Source: Pseudomonas sp. H9
Lineage (GTDB): Bacteria > Pseudomonadota > Gammaproteobacteria > Pseudomonadales > Pseudomonadaceae
Length of the DNA stretch: 64,000 nucleotides
Direction of reading: 5' to 3'
Assembly: GCF_004353925.1 (NCBI RefSeq)
Contig: NZ_SMOK01000019.1
Span: forward strand, 1-64,000
In this document: in pieces, positions 1 to 10,487 of the stretch
Numbering within the stretch: position 1 is the first letter of the stretch
Layout of the letters: the number at the start of each line of letters is the position of its first letter
Made by a program: the position numbers and the translations under genes
Notes under the pieces: model-generated
What the model was told of the DNA's origin: nothing
The model's input: the letters and a program-made list of their open reading frames with translations, nothing else
Database searches by the model: none

Positions 1-89
1 GTCGAAGACTACGACGTTGATAGGTTGGGTGTGTAAGCGCTGTGAGGCGTTGAGCTAACCAATACTAATTGCCCGTGAGGCTTGACCAT
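1..89 (+). rRNA. rrl: 23S rRNA, 3' end (partial)
   Basis: The first ~89 bases match the conserved 3' end of bacterial 23S rRNA, including GTTGATAGGTTGGGTGTGTA and the closing GTGAGGCTTGACC. The gene runs off the left edge of the window. Bases ~93-135 can pair (AACACC with GGTGTT, GCAAT with ATTGC) and look like the usual processing spacer between 23S and 5S. The exact 3' nucleotide is estimated by analogy with E. coli. Confidence 0.95.
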
Positions 90-224
90 ATAACACCCAA
101 GCAATTTGAGCGAAAGCCAGATTGCGGTGTTGTGAAGACGAAACGAACCGAAAGTTTGCAATTCACAAATATCACATACCCGATTCGCTGGAGTGTCTGC
201 ACAAGACCTTCTGGCAACAGAATT

Positions 225-343
225 TCTTGACGACCATAGAGCATTGGAACCACCTGATCCCATCCCGAACTCAGCAGTGAAACGATGCATCGCCGATGGT
301 AGTGTGGGGTTTCCCCATGTGAGAGTAGGTCATCGTCAAGATT
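225..343 (+). rRNA. rrf: 5S rRNA
   Basis: A ~119-nt segment has the 5S hallmarks: CTTGACGACCATAGAGC at the start pairing with the GTCATCGTCAAG end, the CCCGAACTCAG loop, and GATGGTAGTGTGGGG. It follows 23S as in a standard rrn operon. Ends may be off by one or two bases. Confidence 0.96.
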
Positions 344-351
344 AAATTCCG

Positions 352-386
352 AAACCCCTATCTGCACACGCAGGTAGGGGTTTTGT
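352..386 (+). terminator. rRNA operon terminator
   Basis: AAACCCCTA at 352-360 pairs with TAGGGGTTT at 375-383. An inner CTGC/GCAG helix lies between them and a T-rich tail follows. It lies ten bases after the 5S gene, so it ends the rRNA transcript. Confidence 0.9.
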
Positions 387-429
387 CTTTTCCGCCCACT
401 GGAAAAGACCAGGCTGTGGGAGCGCCGGT

Positions 430-501
430 GTGGGAGCGGGCTTGCCCCGCGATAGCGGTGTGCCAGTGAAATAGCTTCGCGGGGCAAGCCCGCTCCCACA
501 C
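430..501. repeat. REP pair (inverted)
   Basis: Two copies of the P. putida-type REP (core GCGGGCTTGCCCCGC) face each other at 430-452 and 477-501. Each can fold into a hairpin. They lie between the rRNA terminator and recC. Confidence 0.9.
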
Positions 502-563
502 CGCTGCTCCCACACCGCTCATGATATGGTTTCTCCCTGTCCGCACAGCCTCAAGGATGTCCA

Positions 564-3500
564 ATGTCGCATGCAAACCCACTCCAACCCGGATTCATGG
601 TGGTCCACGGCAATCGCCTGGATGAACTGCGCAGTCTGGTCGTGAGTTGGATGCGGCGTTATCCCTTGGCCCCGCTGGAAAATGAAGTCGTTCTGGTGCA
701 AAGCAACGGCATCGCCCAGTGGCTCAAGCTGGCTCTCGCCGAAGACCCTGAGGATGACGACTTGGGCGGCTGTGGCATTGCTGCTGCGGTTGAAGTGCAG
801 TTGCCTGGCAGCTTTATGTGGCAGCTGTACCGACGAGTGCTGGGACGAGATGAGATCCCGGAAGTGTCTCTGCTCGACAAGGCGCCACTGACGTGGCGGC
901 TGATGCGGTTGTTGCCTGAAGTGATCGACAAGCCTCACTTCGAACCGCTGCAACGCTTTCTCACTGACGACACCGATTTGCGCAAGCGCTACCAGTTGGC
1001 CGAGCGCTTGGCCGACCTGTTTGACCAATACCAGGTGTACCGCGCTGACTGGTTGAAGGACTGGGCAGCCGGGCGGCATGTGCTCAACACCGCACGCGGT
1101 GAGAACAAACCACTACCAGCGGCCAACTGCTGGCAAGCCGAATTGTGGCGAGCGCTGTTACTGGATGTCGGCGAGGAGGGCATGGCACAGAGCCGGGCCG
1201 GTGTTCACCAACGTTTTATCGAGCGCATCAACCGCCTTGAGCAAGCACCACCCGGGCTGCCTTCGCGGGTGATTGTATTTGGTATTTCCTCGTTGCCCGC
1301 TCAGGCGCTGGAAGCCTTGGCTGGCCTGGCACGTTTCAGTCAGGTGCTGCTCTGTGTGCATAACCCCTGCCGTCATCACTGGGCCGACATCGTGGCCGAC
1401 AAAGACTTGCTACGCCACCAGTACAAGCGTCAGCAACGCAAACAAGGTATGCCCAACCTGATCGATGCGCAGGCTCTGCATCAACATGCTCATCCATTAT
1501 TGGCTGCCTGGGGTAAGCAGGGCCGAGACTATATCAACCTGCTCGACAGTTATGATGATCCCGGAAGCTATCAAGCAGCATTCGCGGATGGACGTATCGA
1601 CTTGTTCAGTGAGAGCGAGCCCAAAACCTTGCTCAATCAACTACAGGACGACATTCTGGAGCTGCGTCCGTTAGCCGAGACGCGTGCCCTGTGGCCCGCA
1701 GTCAACCCCAACAAGGACCGCTCTGTACGTTTTCATATCGCTCACAGCCCGCAGCGCGAAGTTGAAATATTGCATGACCAGCTGCTAGCGCGTTTCAGTG
1801 CCGATCCGCAGCTGCGCCCACGTGATGTGATCGTCATGCTGCCGGACATCAACACCTATGCTCCGCATATCCGCGCGGTTTTTGGCCAGTTGGGCCGCGA
1901 TGACCCGCGCTTCATCCCCTTCACCCTGACGGACCAGGGGCAGCGTGGTCGGGACCCGCTGTTGATCGCCCTGGAGCATTTGCTGAAGCTGCCTGACAGC
2001 CGCTTTGCCGTCAGCGAAATTCTTGATCTGCTCGACGTACCCGCCGTGCGTGCCCGTTTCGCCATCAAAGAAAGCGATTTGCCGACCTTGCACCGCTGGA
2101 TCGAAGGCGCAGGTATTCGTTGGGGGCTGAATGCCGAGCAACGCGCTAACCTGGGTTTGCCGGCGGATCTTGAGCAAAATAGCTGGCGATTCGGCCTGCG
2201 ACGCATGTTGCTCGGTTATGCCGTCGGCGTTGGTGAGAGCTGCGACGGGATCGAGCCGTTTGATGAAATCGGTGGCCTGGATGCGGCACTGATCGGTCCG
2301 CTGGTAGCGCTGCTCGATGCCCTGGAAGTTGCCTATCGGCAGCTGTCCAGCCCTGCGACGGCTACGCAATGGGGTGAGCGTCTGCATGCCCTGCTACAGG
2401 TTTTCTTCCTGGCTGAAACCGAGCACGACGATTACCTGCTGGTGCAGCTGCAGACGTTGCGCGAAACCTGGTTGCAGACGTGCGAGTCGGTCGCCCTGGA
2501 AGATTTGCTGCCGCTGACCGTGGTCCGTGAGGCCTGGCTGGCAGGCCTTGATCAAGGGCGTTTGTCGCAGCGTTTCCTCGCCGGTTCGGTGAACTTCTGT
2601 ACGTTGATGCCCATGCGTGCAATCCCGTTCAAGGTGGTCTGCCTGTTGGGTATGAACGACGGTGACTATCCGCGTGCACAGCCACCGCTGGACTTCGACC
2701 TGATGGGCAGTGACTATCGGCCCGGTGATCGCTCACGTCGTGAAGACGACCGCTACCTGTTGCTTGAAGCACTGCTCTCGGCGCGTGACCAGCTTTACGT
2801 CAGTTGGGTAGGTCGCAGTATTCGCGATAACAGTGAGCGGCCTGCTTCGGTACTGATCGGGCAGTTGCGGGATCACCTTGCCGCCGGTTGGCGGCTCGAC
2901 GGTGCCACAGTCGGTGAAAAATTCGATGAAGGTGAGCAGCTGTTGCACGCCCTGACCGTGGAGCATCCGTTGCAACCGTTCAGCACCCGCTATTTCCACA
3001 AAGGCAGCAACCTGTTCAGTTACGCCGTTGAATGGCGAGCGCTGCACTTGCCTGGCGAAGAGAAGGTTAACGTCGACGATGATTTGCCAGCTTACAGCGG
3101 TGACGAGCCCTTGAGCCTGACGTTGCTGCAAGACTTTCTGCGTCATCCGGTGCGGCATTTTTTCAGCCAGCGCCTGAAAGTGTTCTTCGAGGCGGCCCAG
3201 GCGCCACTGGCTGATGAAGAGCCTTTCGTGCTCGACGCCTTGCAACGCTACAGCCTCAGCGAAAGCCTGTTGGCCGCAGCGCTGGCTGCACCAGACGATG
3301 CCTCCCTGGCACTCGGCGCTCAAGCCCGACGCTTGCAGGGGAGCGGCATGCTGCCATTGGCCGGCTTTGGTCAATGCCTGCAAGCGGAACTGGTCGAGCC
3401 GTTGCCGGATCTGTTGCTGCGTCATCAACAGTTGCTGCGCCAGTGGCCCGATGCCCTGGACAGCGCCTTGCCAATTCGCTTCGAATTCCGCCAGCTCAAG

Positions 3501-4043
3501 CTAGAAGGTTGGCTCGGTCGGGTCTATCAGCGCGACGACCAGTCGTTGTTGAGCATTACCACCTTACCCAATGGCATCAGCAGCGGCCGTTCGCTGAAGT
3601 GGCACCGACTGACGTCGACCTGGGTCATGCACCTGGCCGCCTGTGCCGTTGGTCTGCCCTTGCACAGTGCGGTGGTCGCCACCGATATCACGCTATTGTT
3701 GGCCCCCCTTGAGCAAGCGCGCGCTGCCGAGTTGCTTGGAGACTTGCTGCTGGCTCGCCAGGCCGGTATGTGCGCGCCGCTACCGGTGGCGGTCAAGACG
3801 GCCATTGCCTGGCTGGCTCAGAGCGACCCTGACAAGGCCCTGGCTGCGGCGGTCAAGGCCTATGAAGGCGATGGCCAGAACAGCTTCGGCGAGCGCAGCG
3901 AAAGTACCGCACTGGCCCGCCAATTCAATGACTTCGCGGCGCTCACGGCCAGTGAAGAGTTCGAAGGGTGGTGTGAAGCCTTGTATCGCCCGATGTTGGA
4001 TGCGCCCTGGCAGACCTTGGGCAATGAGGAGAACGCCCAATGA
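564..4043 (+). CDS. recC: RecBCD subunit RecC
   Basis: This is the 1159-residue gamma subunit of exodeoxyribonuclease V. RecC holds an inactivated helicase fold, recognises Chi and splits the duplex for RecB and RecD. Length, the N-terminal MVVHGNRLDELRSLVVSWM and the order recC-recB-recD are typical of pseudomonads. An AAGGA lies eight bases before the chosen ATG. The stop overlaps the recB start by 4 bp (ATGA), so the three genes are probably translationally coupled. Nothing looks broken. Confidence 0.96.
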   Translation: MSHANPLQPGFMVVHGNRLDELRSLVVSWMRRYPLAPLENEVVLVQSNGIAQWLKLALAEDPEDDDLGGCGIAAAVEVQLPGSFMWQLYRRVLGRDEIPEVSLLDKAPLTWRLMRLLPEVIDKPHFEPLQRFLTDDTDLRKRYQLAERLADLFDQYQVYRADWLKDWAAGRHVLNTARGENKPLPAANCWQAELWRALLLDVGEEGMAQSRAGVHQRFIERINRLEQAPPGLPSRVIVFGISSLPAQALEALAGLARFSQVLLCVHNPCRHHWADIVADKDLLRHQYKRQQRKQGMPNLIDAQALHQHAHPLLAAWGKQGRDYINLLDSYDDPGSYQAAFADGRIDLFSESEPKTLLNQLQDDILELRPLAETRALWPAVNPNKDRSVRFHIAHSPQREVEILHDQLLARFSADPQLRPRDVIVMLPDINTYAPHIRAVFGQLGRDDPRFIPFTLTDQGQRGRDPLLIALEHLLKLPDSRFAVSEILDLLDVPAVRARFAIKESDLPTLHRWIEGAGIRWGLNAEQRANLGLPADLEQNSWRFGLRRMLLGYAVGVGESCDGIEPFDEIGGLDAALIGPLVALLDALEVAYRQLSSPATATQWGERLHALLQVFFLAETEHDDYLLVQLQTLRETWLQTCESVALEDLLPLTVVREAWLAGLDQGRLSQRFLAGSVNFCTLMPMRAIPFKVVCLLGMNDGDYPRAQPPLDFDLMGSDYRPGDRSRREDDRYLLLEALLSARDQLYVSWVGRSIRDNSERPASVLIGQLRDHLAAGWRLDGATVGEKFDEGEQLLHALTVEHPLQPFSTRYFHKGSNLFSYAVEWRALHLPGEEKVNVDDDLPAYSGDEPLSLTLLQDFLRHPVRHFFSQRLKVFFEAAQAPLADEEPFVLDALQRYSLSESLLAAALAAPDDASLALGAQARRLQGSGMLPLAGFGQCLQAELVEPLPDLLLRHQQLLRQWPDALDSALPIRFEFRQLKLEGWLGRVYQRDDQSLLSITTLPNGISSGRSLKWHRLTSTWVMHLAACAVGLPLHSAVVATDITLLLAPLEQARAAELLGDLLLARQAGMCAPLPVAVKTAIAWLAQSDPDKALAAAVKAYEGDGQNSFGERSESTALARQFNDFAALTASEEFEGWCEALYRPMLDAPWQTLGNEENAQ

Positions 4044-7000
4044 GTCGCAACGCACCTCTGGCCCTGACGTTTCCCTTGCATGGCAGCCAATTGATCGAAG
4101 CCAGTGCGGGTACCGGTAAGACCTTCACCATCTCTGCGCTGTACTTGCGCCTGGTACTCGGCCATGGCGGCGAGCAGGGTTTTGGCCGCGAACTGTTACC
4201 CCCTCAGATACTGGTGGTGACCTTCACTGACGCCGCCACTAAGGAGCTGCGTGAGCGCATTCGTACGCGTCTGGCAGAAGCTGCGCGCTTCTTCCGCGGC
4301 GAGTTGAATGAGGCTGACCCGCTGCTGCAGCAATTGCGTGATGACTATCAACCAGCGTTGTGGCCTGCATGCGCCAACCGTCTGGACGTGGCGGCGCAAT
4401 GGATGGATGAGGCGGCGGTCTCGACGATCCACAGTTGGTGCCAACGCATGCTGCGCGAGCACGCGTTCGACAGTGGAAGCCTATTCACGCAAACCCTGGA
4501 AACCGACCACAGTGAGTTGCTTGGCCAAGTCATGCGCGACTACTGGCGACGCTTTTGCTACAGCATGCAAGGCGACGCCCTGGCCTGGGTGCGTAGCCAG
4601 TGGGTCAGTCCGGATGCGCTTCTGCCGCGAGTGCGCGCATTGTTTGGCCGCCAGAGCATCGAGAGCTCGGCTGAAGAGCCGCAGGCGCTGATTGATGCGG
4701 TGCTGCAACAGCGCGCTGAGCAACTGCGCAGCCTCAAGGCGCCGTGGGTGCAATGGTCCGCTGACCTGCTGCAGATCTGCCGCGAGGGTCTGGCTGCCAA
4801 GCAGGTGGATGGGCGCAAGATGCAAGCTCGCTACTTCGAGCCCTGGTGCGAGAAACTGGCGGCCTGGGCGAGCGATGAGCAAGCGCTGGAGCTTGACCTG
4901 GGCACCGGCTTTACCCGGTTCACACGTACCGGCATGGCCGAAGCCTGGAAGGGAGAGCCACCGAGCCACCCCGCCTTGCAGGTGATGGAAGGTTTGCAGG
5001 AGCAGTTAAAGGCTTTGCCGACACCGGATGCTTGTTTGTTGGAGCATGCCGCCGCTTGGGTGGGCGCCCGCTTTGAGCAGGAAAAACGCCGTCGTGCAGA
5101 GATGGGCTTTGATGACATGCTCGTGCGTCTTGACCACGCCCTGCATGGCGATACTGGTGAGCGCTTGGCTGGCCTGATTCGCGAGCAGTTTCCAGTCGCT
5201 TTGATCGATGAATTCCAGGACACCGACCCCGTCCAATACCGGATCTTCCAGCGCATTTACCGCATTGAAGACAACGAACAGAGCACGGGCCTGTTCATGA
5301 TCGGTGACCCCAAGCAGGCGATCTATGCGTTTCGGGGCGCCGATATCTTCACCTACCTGGGCGCCCGACGCGCCACCCGTGGGCGCTTGCACAGCCTGGA
5401 TACCAACTACCGCTCCAGCCAGGCGATGGTCAGTGCGGTCAACCATGTGTTCATGCAGGCCGAATTGCGTGAACTGGGGCGCGGGGCGTTCCTGTTTCGC
5501 ACCGTCGATGACAACCCGGTACCTTTTGTAGAGGTCAAGGCCAAAGGCCGCAATGAGCAGTTTCAAGTCGACGGGCAGGCGCTTGCCGCACTCAACGTTT
5601 GGCAGCTCAATAGTGAAGAGCCGGTCTCGGGCGCAGTTTACCGTCAACAGCTTGCTGCCAGTTGTGCCAGCCAGATCGTGGCTTTGCTCAACGGCGGACA
5701 ACAGGGGCGCAGCGGCTTCCTTCAGGCCGATCAGACGCTGCGTGGTTGCATGCCTTCTGACATCGCCATCCTCGTTCGTGATGGCCGCGAAGCGCAGTTG
5801 ATTCGCGCCGAGTTGGCTGCTCGCGATGTGCGCAGTGTGTACCTCTCGGACAAAGACTCGGTGTTCGCTGCTCAAGAAGCCCAGGACTTGCTGGCATGGC
5901 TCAAGGCCTGTGCCGAGCCCGATGTCGAACGATTACTCAAGGCTGCGCTGGCCAGTATCACCCTGAACCTGCCGTTGTCGGCGCTGGAGCAACTGAACCA
6001 GAACGAGCGGGTGTGGGAACGCTGGGTCATGCAGTTCCGCCAGTACCGACTGATCTGGCGCAGCCAGGGCGTACTGCCGATGCTGCGTCGACTGCTGCAC
6101 GACTTTGAGTTGCCTCAGGTATTGATCAGCCGCAGTGACGGCGAGCGGGTACTGACCAACCTGCTGCACCTTGCCGAGTTGCTGCAACAGGCGGCCACCG
6201 AGCTGGATGGTGAGCAAGCTTTGATCCGTCACTTGGGCGAGCATCTGGCCAACGCAGGCCAGGCTGGCGAGGAGCAGATCCTGCGCCTGGAAAGTGATGA
6301 ACAACTGGTCAAAGTGGTCACCATCCACAAATCCAAGGGCCTGGAATACCCGCTGGTGTTTCTGCCGTTCATCTGCACCAGCAAACCGGTGGACGGCCAA
6401 CGTCTGCCGCTGGCCTGGCACGACAGTGAGGGCCAGGCGCACCTGACCCTGACGCCGGATGCCGAACAGATCGCCCTGGCCGATGACGAGCGTCTGGCTG
6501 AAGACCTGCGCTTGCTTTATGTTGCCCTGACCCGCGCCCAGCACGCGTGCTGGCTCGGGGTCGCCGACCTCAAACGCGGTACGGGCAAGGCTTCGTTGCT
6601 GCACCGCTCGGCGTTGGGTTACCTGCTCGGCGGTGGCCTGCCATTGGCGGCTTCCAGCCAGTTGAGTGACTGGCTGCAAGCCTTGCAAGTCGGCTGCAAG
6701 GCCATTGCCAGCAGCGCCATGCCTGAGCCAGACGAACAGTGTTACAACGCGCCGCGCAATCAAGACGAGCTGCTGCCGGCGCGCCAACCTAAACGTCGTG
6801 CGGCAGAAAATTGGTGGATCGCTTCCTACAGTGCGCTACGCATTGGAGAGGAATTGTTGTCTTTGGCTGAAGACAGCTCTCAAGCCCAGCAGTTGTTGGA
6901 CGACGAACGCCCCGACCCACAGCAGTTGCGCGAAGTGATGCCGGGCAGTGGTGACATTCACCGCTTCCCGCGCGGCCCCAACCCTGGAACCTTTCTCCAC

Positions 7001-7720
7001 GGCCTGCTTGAATGGGCGGGGCAGGAAGGCTTTGCTCAGGTGACGGCCAGCGATGAAGCACTCAAACGCACGGTAGGCCAGCGCTGCAATCGTCGGGACT
7101 GGACCGGCTGGATCACGACCCTCAGCGACTGGTTGCAGCAAGTGCTGGTGCGGCCAATGGCCTTGGCGCCAGAGCAGCCACAGGTGGCCTTGAATCAACT
7201 TTCGCAGTACCAGATTGAAATGGAATTCTGGTTTGCCAGCCGCAAGGTCGATGTCGTCCAGCTGGATCGTCTGGTGTGTGAATACACACACGAGGGCGCC
7301 GCGCGGGTGGCCGCCCAACCGGCCCAGCTTAACGGCATGTTCAAAGGCTTCATCGACCTGGCCTTTGAACACGACGGGCGCTACTACGTGGCCGACTACA
7401 AATCCAACTGGCTCGGCCCCGACGACCAGGCCTACAGCGAGCTGGCCATGGAATCGGCGATCCTCAGCCACCGCTACGACCTGCAATATGTGCTCTACCT
7501 GCTGGCCCTGCATCGCCAGTTGAGCGCACGGTTGGCCGATTACGATTACGACCGCCATGTGGGGGGCGCGGCCTTTATCTTTCTACGCGGTGTGCATGCG
7601 GCGTCTGGCGGCGTGTATTTCGTCAAGCCTCCACGGCAGTTGATTGAGCGCCTCGATGCCCTGTTCCGTGGCGTCAGCATGCCGCAGCAACACGACCTGT
7701 TCCTGGGAGAAGCACCATGA
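4040..7720 (+). CDS. recB: RecBCD subunit RecB (helicase-nuclease)
   Basis: The 1226-residue beta subunit is a UvrD-type 3'-5' helicase plus a C-terminal nuclease. Walker A is EASAGTGKT with Lys27, and the helicase motif LIDEFQDTDP follows later. In the RecB nuclease domain, Asp1106 (GFIDLAFEH) and the DYK motif (Asp1119, Lys1121) are present, so both activities should be intact. It overlaps recC and recD by 4 bp each. It processes double-strand breaks and degrades foreign linear DNA. Confidence 0.97.
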   Translation: MSRNAPLALTFPLHGSQLIEASAGTGKTFTISALYLRLVLGHGGEQGFGRELLPPQILVVTFTDAATKELRERIRTRLAEAARFFRGELNEADPLLQQLRDDYQPALWPACANRLDVAAQWMDEAAVSTIHSWCQRMLREHAFDSGSLFTQTLETDHSELLGQVMRDYWRRFCYSMQGDALAWVRSQWVSPDALLPRVRALFGRQSIESSAEEPQALIDAVLQQRAEQLRSLKAPWVQWSADLLQICREGLAAKQVDGRKMQARYFEPWCEKLAAWASDEQALELDLGTGFTRFTRTGMAEAWKGEPPSHPALQVMEGLQEQLKALPTPDACLLEHAAAWVGARFEQEKRRRAEMGFDDMLVRLDHALHGDTGERLAGLIREQFPVALIDEFQDTDPVQYRIFQRIYRIEDNEQSTGLFMIGDPKQAIYAFRGADIFTYLGARRATRGRLHSLDTNYRSSQAMVSAVNHVFMQAELRELGRGAFLFRTVDDNPVPFVEVKAKGRNEQFQVDGQALAALNVWQLNSEEPVSGAVYRQQLAASCASQIVALLNGGQQGRSGFLQADQTLRGCMPSDIAILVRDGREAQLIRAELAARDVRSVYLSDKDSVFAAQEAQDLLAWLKACAEPDVERLLKAALASITLNLPLSALEQLNQNERVWERWVMQFRQYRLIWRSQGVLPMLRRLLHDFELPQVLISRSDGERVLTNLLHLAELLQQAATELDGEQALIRHLGEHLANAGQAGEEQILRLESDEQLVKVVTIHKSKGLEYPLVFLPFICTSKPVDGQRLPLAWHDSEGQAHLTLTPDAEQIALADDERLAEDLRLLYVALTRAQHACWLGVADLKRGTGKASLLHRSALGYLLGGGLPLAASSQLSDWLQALQVGCKAIASSAMPEPDEQCYNAPRNQDELLPARQPKRRAAENWWIASYSALRIGEELLSLAEDSSQAQQLLDDERPDPQQLREVMPGSGDIHRFPRGPNPGTFLHGLLEWAGQEGFAQVTASDEALKRTVGQRCNRRDWTGWITTLSDWLQQVLVRPMALAPEQPQVALNQLSQYQIEMEFWFASRKVDVVQLDRLVCEYTHEGAARVAAQPAQLNGMFKGFIDLAFEHDGRYYVADYKSNWLGPDDQAYSELAMESAILSHRYDLQYVLYLLALHRQLSARLADYDYDRHVGGAAFIFLRGVHAASGGVYFVKPPRQLIERLDALFRGVSMPQQHDLFLGEAP

Positions 7721-9798
7721 GCCGTACCCTCGAGGACTTGTTGCCGACGCCGCTGGATGCCGGGCATCTGGCAGCACTTGAGCCGCTGAGTCGTAGCGCC
7801 GACTTGCTGGCGCTGCTTGATCGTTGGGTTGAGCGCGGCTGGTTGCGCGCGCTTGACCGGGCCTTTGTCGGCTTTCTTGAGGAGCGTGATCCCGGCGGCG
7901 ATCCGTTGGTATTACTGGCTGCCGCTCTGGCCAGCCATCAGCTGGGGCACGGGCATGTCTGCCTGGACCTGGGGGAGACCTTGGCTGAACCGGACTTTGC
8001 CTTGTCCTTGCCGCCAGAGGGTGATGCCTTGGCAGGCCCGCTGTTGTTGCCGTCGCAACTGCTGGAGCAACTGGCGTTGAGCACCTGGCTGCAACGTTTG
8101 GCCAGCAGTCGGTTGGTTGCCCAAGGTGGGCGTGTAGAAGAGGCCTCACGGCCTTTGGTACTCAGTGCTCAGCGCTTGTACTTGCGCCGTTACTGGGCCT
8201 ACGAACGGCAGATCGACAGCGCTTTGCGTCAGCGCCTGGAACAGGGCGAGCCGACCCCAGTGGATCTTCCGGCGCGCTTGGCGCAACTGTTCGCGGGTGG
8301 CGGTCAGCCGGGGCAGGTGGACTGGCAGAAACTGGCGTGTGCATTGGCCACCCGTGGGGCCTTCAGCATCATTACCGGTGGCCCCGGCACCGGCAAGACC
8401 ACCACCGTGGTGCGCTTGCTGGCCTTGTTGCAGGCGCCAGCGGTGGAAGCGGGTCGTCCCTTGCGTATACGTCTGGCAGCCCCGACCGGTAAGGCCGCCG
8501 CGCGTCTGACCGAGTCGATCGGCCAGCAGGTCGAGCGTCTGGCGGTTGCCCCCGAGGTGCGGGAAAACATTCCAACTGACGTCTCGACGGTGCACCGGCT
8601 ACTGGGTAGTCGCCCGGGCTCGCGGCATTTTCGCCACGATGCGGGTAACCCGCTGCCCCTGGATGTGCTGGTGGTTGACGAAGCTTCGATGATCGACCTG
8701 GAGATGATGGCCAACCTGCTGGCGGCGCTGCCACCCCATGCCCGTCTGGTGCTGCTCGGGGATAAAGACCAGTTGGCCTCGGTGGAAGCCGGTGCGGTGC
8801 TGGGTGACCTGTGCAGGGATGCTGAAGCCGGGCGCTACAGCCCACAGACGCAAGCCTGGCTTGAGCAGGTCAGTGGCGAAACATTGGCAGGCAGCGAACT
8901 GCAGGCGGGCACGGCCGAGCAGTACCCACTGGCTCAGCAGGTGGTGATGCTGCGCTTTTCCCGACGCTTTGGTGAGACCAGTGGCATTGGTCGACTGGCG
9001 CGGTTGGTCAACCTGCAGGATGCCGAACAGGCGCGAGCCTTGCTGAAGCAAACGCAGGATGATGTGTTCGGCCTGACCTTGCGTGGTGAGCAGGATCGTG
9101 CCCTGGACCGTCTGCTACTGGAGGGGCTTGGCCGCGGTGAAAAGGGCCCGCAGGGCTATCGCAGCTACCTGCAGGTGATCGGCCGACAACGTCCAGCGCA
9201 GGCGACAGCGGTTGATGATCCACGCTGGGAGGCTTGGGCGATGGCGGTGCTGCAAGGGTTCGAAACCTTCCAGTTGCTATGCGCGGTGCGTAAGGGCCCC
9301 TGGGGGGTTGAAGGGCTTAACCAGCGGGTTAGCCGCGTGCTTGGCGCTGCCGGTCTGATTGATGCCGAGCAGCCTTGGTATGAAGGCCGCCCTGTGCTGA
9401 TGACCCGTAACGACTATGGTCTGGGCTTGATGAACGGTGACATCGGCATTGCCTTGCGCTTGCCTGACGAACAGCAACCGGGCCAGCAGGTATTGCGGGT
9501 AGCGTTTGCCCGCAACGATGGTCGTGGTGGTGTGCGCTTTGTTTTGCCCAGCCGCCTCAACGACGTGGAAACGGTGTATGCGATGACCGTGCACAAGTCG
9601 CAGGGCTCGGAGTTCGCCCATACCGCGCTGGTGCTACCCGATGCGCTGAACCCGGTTTTGACCAAGGAGTTGATCTACACCGGTATCACCCGGGCGAAAA
9701 ACTGCTTCACTTTGATCGAACCTCGGCTGGGCGTTTTCGAAGACGCGGTACGGCGCAAGGTCAAGCGCCTTTCCGGTTTGATGTTGGAGCAAGTGTGA
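7717..9798 (+). CDS. recD: RecBCD subunit RecD (5'-3' helicase)
   Basis: This is the 693-residue alpha subunit, a superfamily 1B helicase. Walker A is GGPGTGKTTT with Lys227, VVDEASMIDL is the Walker B region, and the C-terminal VHKSQGSEF is typical of RecD/TraA helicases. It is the last gene of the recCBD operon and starts inside the recB stop (ATGA overlap). Confidence 0.96.
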   Translation: MSRTLEDLLPTPLDAGHLAALEPLSRSADLLALLDRWVERGWLRALDRAFVGFLEERDPGGDPLVLLAAALASHQLGHGHVCLDLGETLAEPDFALSLPPEGDALAGPLLLPSQLLEQLALSTWLQRLASSRLVAQGGRVEEASRPLVLSAQRLYLRRYWAYERQIDSALRQRLEQGEPTPVDLPARLAQLFAGGGQPGQVDWQKLACALATRGAFSIITGGPGTGKTTTVVRLLALLQAPAVEAGRPLRIRLAAPTGKAAARLTESIGQQVERLAVAPEVRENIPTDVSTVHRLLGSRPGSRHFRHDAGNPLPLDVLVVDEASMIDLEMMANLLAALPPHARLVLLGDKDQLASVEAGAVLGDLCRDAEAGRYSPQTQAWLEQVSGETLAGSELQAGTAEQYPLAQQVVMLRFSRRFGETSGIGRLARLVNLQDAEQARALLKQTQDDVFGLTLRGEQDRALDRLLLEGLGRGEKGPQGYRSYLQVIGRQRPAQATAVDDPRWEAWAMAVLQGFETFQLLCAVRKGPWGVEGLNQRVSRVLGAAGLIDAEQPWYEGRPVLMTRNDYGLGLMNGDIGIALRLPDEQQPGQQVLRVAFARNDGRGGVRFVLPSRLNDVETVYAMTVHKSQGSEFAHTALVLPDALNPVLTKELIYTGITRAKNCFTLIEPRLGVFEDAVRRKVKRLSGLMLEQV

Positions 9799-9911
9799 GC
9801 AGGGCAATTCGGCCATTTTCCGGACGCGAAGAGACCTGTGTGCTCGCTGGAAAATCGGCCATTGTGCTATCGTTACGGCATCATCCCGCTGGGATTTAAG
9901 AGATTTCCTTC

Positions 9912-10487
9912 ATGAAAGTGGCGGCCCCGGCACCGGGACGTGTGACGCGCCGGGGGCGCTCGCTGATCGCGGCGTTACTGTTGCTGCTGGGGCCGTTCGC
10001 CCACGGTGAGGCGCCCGCCACTGCTACGCTGGCCGAACAACGTGCTGCTGCCGTCACTCAGGTAGTACTCGGAATCCTCAGTTATGCCCGCTGGCCAGTG
10101 GAGCCTGAGCAGTTACGCCTGTGCCTGGTCGGCCCGACGGAATACGCCGATGACCTGGTCAAAGGCACAACACAACCTACGGGGCGTCCGGTCCTGGTTC
10201 GGCGCCTGTTGGCCGGCGATTCGCGCATCACCAGTGAATGCGACGCGATCTATCTCGGTGAACTGAGCCAGAACGAACGCAGCCAGTTGTTTACCGCTAT
10301 CAGTGGCCATCCGGTGTTGAGCATCAGTGAAGCCGATGACCCCTGTACGGTGGGCAGCGTATTCTGCTTGCGAGTCACAGACCGTCAGGTGGCATTCGAG
10401 GTCAACCTTGATTCGGTGGCGCGCAGTGGTGTGCGCATTCACCCTTCAGTCTTGCAACTATCACGACGACGGGCGGCGCAGCCATGA
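9912..10487 (+). CDS. yfiR: Periplasmic repressor YfiR of the diguanylate cyclase YfiN
   Basis: The 191-residue protein has a basic N-terminus and a hydrophobic stretch (SLIAALLLLLGPFAHG) that reads as a signal peptide. The rest fits the YfiR/DUF4154 family, including RLCLVGP and four cysteines that could form the family's disulfides. In P. aeruginosa, YfiR binds the periplasmic part of YfiN and holds it inactive. The gene overlaps yfiN by 4 bp and belongs to yfiRNB, which supports the call. Confidence 0.9.
   Translation: MKVAAPAPGRVTRRGRSLIAALLLLLGPFAHGEAPATATLAEQRAAAVTQVVLGILSYARWPVEPEQLRLCLVGPTEYADDLVKGTTQPTGRPVLVRRLLAGDSRITSECDAIYLGELSQNERSQLFTAISGHPVLSISEADDPCTVGSVFCLRVTDRQVAFEVNLDSVARSGVRIHPSVLQLSRRRAAQP

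Noticed and set aside
9..582. Open frames across the rRNA genes
   Set aside because: They lie on 23S and 5S rRNA and the REP pair; not protein-coding.
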